Positions 12,926 through 14,423 of a DNA stretch of 14,423 nt are shown here, in pieces. A model generated the notes under the pieces. It was not told the DNA's origin. It did no database searches and saw nothing but the letters and a program-made list of their open reading frames with translations. Within the stretch, counting starts at the first letter, position 1. The number at the start of each line of letters is the position of its first letter. The position numbers and the translations under genes are program-made. Origin of the DNA: Acidulodesulfobacterium_A sp049965795 (GTDB lineage: Bacteria > SZUA-79 > Acidulodesulfobacterales > Acidulodesulfobacteraceae); assembly GCA_049965795.1 (NCBI GenBank), contig JBMFVW010000033.1, forward strand, positions 1-14,423, given 5' to 3'.

Positions 12926-14423
12926 ATGTTTAAAACTTTAAAATCAAAGCTTTATTTCATTGCGGTCGTCGGTTTTATTTTTATCTTGGTAGTTAACCTG
13001 TTTTTAATCTATTATTCAAACGGTTTAAAAACCGAAACCGTTAACTCCGACATAATTTCAAATACGCAGACGGGCATCAAAACTTTAAAAGGAAACCTCC
13101 TTCAGATAATTTTTTTATCCCGTATAAAAATGCTTAAAATGAATGCGGTAAAATCTAAAAAAGCAAAAGCGAAGATAGAAAAATCCTACGATGCAAAAAT
13201 ATTAAAATTAGCCGAAGGTTCTAAATCGTTATTTTCAAACATAGATAACGCGCTTACGGGATACACTATGGGATTCGCAAAAGTTAAATCGCCGACGGTC
13301 TTCGGCGCGCAAAAATCTAAACTTAGCCGATTTTCGTCCCAAAAAACCGCATTGCTGTTAAAAAGCCTTAAAAATAAATTTTATATATTCCGTCCTATAG
13401 TCGGAAGACTCCTGAAATACCCTCTTCTTCTCGGCGGCGCTATGAGCACGCAGTATTTTGAAAGCCAGTTTGATCCTATGGTTTCGCAGATTTCCAAAAT
13501 TAACGGTATAGTAAAAAAATCATATTATAAAAAGGTTAAATTGTTAGATTATATATTTATAGCATTTCCTATTGCTTTTTTAATCGGAGCGTTAATAGTA
13601 ATTTTATATTTTAAAAATTCGTTAATCAGGGTATTAAACTTAGTCGATGAAAAAATCAAGCAGATCGCCTCAGGCGACCTGACATCTAAAATCAAAATAT
13701 CCGGCGTCCATAAAGAAAGCGAGATCGGCGTTCTCATTGAACAGGTCAACAGCTTGGTAGATTCTTTATCCGGCAACGTAAAAGGAATAGTCAACACTTC
13801 CAATTCTTTAAGCTCTCAGTCCGAACAGCTGAATTCCTCTTCCAGAGAGTTCGAAAGGACAATAGAGCAGATGAGGGAAAAAGCATCACGCATAATAGAA
13901 TCCATTAAACAGATGTCCATAGCCATTGTAGAAGTGGCAAAGAATTCATCCTCTTCCGCCCAGAAGGCTCAGGAAACGGAAAAAGTCGTCGATTACGGCA
14001 CCAAATCCGTTCAGGACGTGGCGAGAGAGATGAAAAACATAGAAAAGACCGTTTCCGCGGTATCCGCGACCATTACCGAACTCGGTTCTTCTTCGGAAAA
14101 AATCGGCGAAATAATCGGCGTAATTAACGATATAGCCGACCAGACCAACCTTCTCGCCTTAAACGCCGCCATCGAAGCCGCCAGAGCCGGAGAACAGGGA
14201 AGGGGCTTTGCCGTAGTCGCCGACGAAGTAAGAAAGTTGGCCGAAAGAACTACCAAAGCTACTAAAGAGATAGAGTCGATGATACTGAGCATCCAGAGAA
14301 ACACCCAGGATGCCGTCGTTTCTATGCAGAAAGGAAAAGAAGAAGTTTCCAAAGGAGCGGAGATTGCCGGAAAATCTGCAGAAGCTATATCCAATATCAA
14401 CACTTTAATGATAAAACTTAAAG
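12926..14423 (+). CDS. Methyl-accepting chemotaxis protein (3' end beyond window)
   Basis: This is an open frame of 499 codons without a stop, running off the right edge. The protein has a membrane helix at about 11-31, a periplasmic sensing region at about 32-208, a second membrane helix at about 209-229 and a HAMP linker at about 230-283. A long coiled-coil signalling domain follows, with the conserved hairpin tip at about 398-442 (NDIADQTNLLALNAAIEAAR, then GEQGRGFAVVADEVRKLAERT). The tip binds CheA and CheW. The sensing region is rich in Lys and Ser, and I do not recognise a named sensor fold in it. ATG at 12926 has AGGAGG (12912-12917) 8 nt upstream, behind the sigma-28-type promoter. 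Codons of the signalling domain are richer in C-ending forms than those of the sensing domain. Confidence 0.92.
   Translation, partial: MFKTLKSKLYFIAVVGFIFILVVNLFLIYYSNGLKTETVNSDIISNTQTGIKTLKGNLLQIIFLSRIKMLKMNAVKSKKAKAKIEKSYDAKILKLAEGSKSLFSNIDNALTGYTMGFAKVKSPTVFGAQKSKLSRFSSQKTALLLKSLKNKFYIFRPIVGRLLKYPLLLGGAMSTQYFESQFDPMVSQISKINGIVKKSYYKKVKLLDYIFIAFPIAFLIGALIVILYFKNSLIRVLNLVDEKIKQIASGDLTSKIKISGVHKESEIGVLIEQVNSLVDSLSGNVKGIVNTSNSLSSQSEQLNSSSREFERTIEQMREKASRIIESIKQMSIAIVEVAKNSSSSAQKAQETEKVVDYGTKSVQDVAREMKNIEKTVSAVSATITELGSSSEKIGEIIGVINDIADQTNLLALNAAIEAARAGEQGRGFAVVADEVRKLAERTTKATKEIESMILSIQRNTQDAVVSMQKGKEEVSKGAEIAGKSAEAISNINTLMIKLK

Noticed and set aside
13549..14403. Minus-strand open frames opposite the chemoreceptor
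   Set aside because: They are shadows of the strongly conserved plus-strand chemoreceptor frame, which stays open to the window end.

Overview
This is a low-GC (roughly 37% by eye), Gram-negative bacterial chromosome segment. It carries an RND efflux pump with a lipoprotein adaptor, a GspF/PilC-type inner-membrane protein, and a chemotaxis receptor behind a flagellar-type (sigma-28) promoter. The gene content would suit a sulfur-metabolising, deltaproteobacterial-type organism such as the Acidulodesulfobacterales, but that placement is inference and rests on no marker gene. No rRNA, tRNA, CRISPR array, transposase or phage gene was seen.

All genes from 124 to 12656 lie on the minus strand, so transcription runs right to left. 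Positions 12656 to 4952 hold three small groups: (i) a 4-oxalocrotonate-tautomerase-like protein, type I 3-dehydroquinate dehydratase (AroD) and an orphan GspF/PilC-like protein, behind a good sigma-70-type promoter at 12712-12740; (ii) a lipoprotein membrane-fusion protein and a full-length RND permease; (iii) a crotonase-fold protein that lacks both usual catalytic glutamates.

The most interesting part is 124-4911, a compact lipoate-assembly locus. A canonical promoter (4883-4911) drives two paralogous GcvH/LbpA-type lipoyl-carrier proteins. These are followed by a LipS2-type radical SAM protein, a lipoate-protein ligase with its C-terminal accessory domain fused to a cysteine-rich DUF116 domain, and a LipS1-type radical SAM protein. 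This matches the non-LipA route in which an sLpl(AB)-type ligase attaches octanoate or lipoate and the LipS1/LipS2 pair inserts the two sulfurs. In sulfur oxidisers that route serves LbpA carriers of the sHdr (heterodisulfide-reductase-like) pathway. The sHdr genes themselves and LipT are not in the window and could lie beyond the left edge. The ligase-accessory-DUF116 triple fusion is the best candidate for something under-described.

The right end (12657-14423) is a divergent intergenic region followed by a plus-strand methyl-accepting chemotaxis protein that runs off the window. The intergenic region carries a near-consensus sigma-28 promoter lying inside a perfect 13-bp inverted repeat. 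The left end (1-123) holds no gene but contains a REP/MITE-like palindromic sequence.
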